Origin: Candidatus Poribacteria bacterium
Lineage (GTDB): Bacteria; Poribacteria; WGA-4E; WGA-3G
Assembly: GCA_007571355.1 (NCBI GenBank)
Contig: RKRO01000489.1
Coordinates: forward strand, 1 to 6,345
DNA: 6,345 nt
Reading direction: 5' to 3'
Shown here: one piece after another, positions 6,345 to 6,345 of the stretch
How the letters are laid out: every line of letters starts with the position of its first letter
How positions within the stretch are numbered: position 1 is the stretch's first letter
The notes under the pieces: generated by a model
Databases searched by the model: none
The model's input: the letters and a program-made list of their open reading frames with translations, nothing else
Told to the model about the DNA's origin: nothing
Position numbers and translations under genes: made by a program

Positions 6345-6345
6345 T

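Noticed and set aside
1..6345. CRISPR array, insertion sequence, prophage or toxin-antitoxin pair
   Set aside because: No regularly spaced repeats, inverted terminal repeats, transposase, phage genes or toxin-antitoxin gene pair could be seen.

Overview
This is a bacterial window of moderate GC content. It holds ordinary chromosomal housekeeping and metabolic genes next to the end of a restriction-modification gene. Gene order, consensus sigma70-type promoters and Shine-Dalgarno sites (AAAGGGG, AAAAGGA) all fit bacteria. The tRNA does not encode its CCA end. The mix of a Type ISP restriction enzyme, an M24 peptidase, a xylose-isomerase-like TIM barrel protein and HflX reminds me of uncultivated sponge-associated or marine groups such as Candidatus Poribacteria. 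That is an impression, not something the sequence proves.

Layout. Bases 2-1564 (+) are the C-terminal 520 residues of a large Type ISP restriction-modification enzyme; its nuclease, its helicase and most of its methyltransferase lie upstream of the window. A 209-base gap (1565-1773) follows. It carries a good promoter (1592-1620), short TATCGT repeats, a small hairpin and a perfect 14-bp palindrome. Bases 1774-2955 (+) encode an intact M24-family aminopeptidase/prolidase-like enzyme. A hypothetical protein on the opposite strand (2843-3694, -) runs tail-to-tail into it and overlaps its last 113 bases. A self-contained tRNA-Leu(CAA) unit follows on the + strand: promoter 3748-3776, tRNA 3793-3877, intrinsic terminator 3880-3918. 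The rest is a tightly packed operon on the minus strand, transcribed from right to left: hflX (4969-6264), a small zinc-ribbon-like protein (4711-4959), then a sugar isomerase/epimerase-like TIM barrel protein (3923-4714) that overlaps its predecessor by ATGA.

How the genes relate. The operon links the ribosome-associated GTPase HflX with a putative zinc-binding small protein and a sugar-isomerase-like enzyme; the last two are probably translationally coupled. The other genes look independent. I found no CRISPR array, insertion sequence, prophage or clear novel system. The points most worth a second look are the composition shift inside the Type ISP gene, the antisense overlap that encodes an arginine-rich tail, the unusual leader of the peptidase gene, and the uncharacterised partner of HflX.
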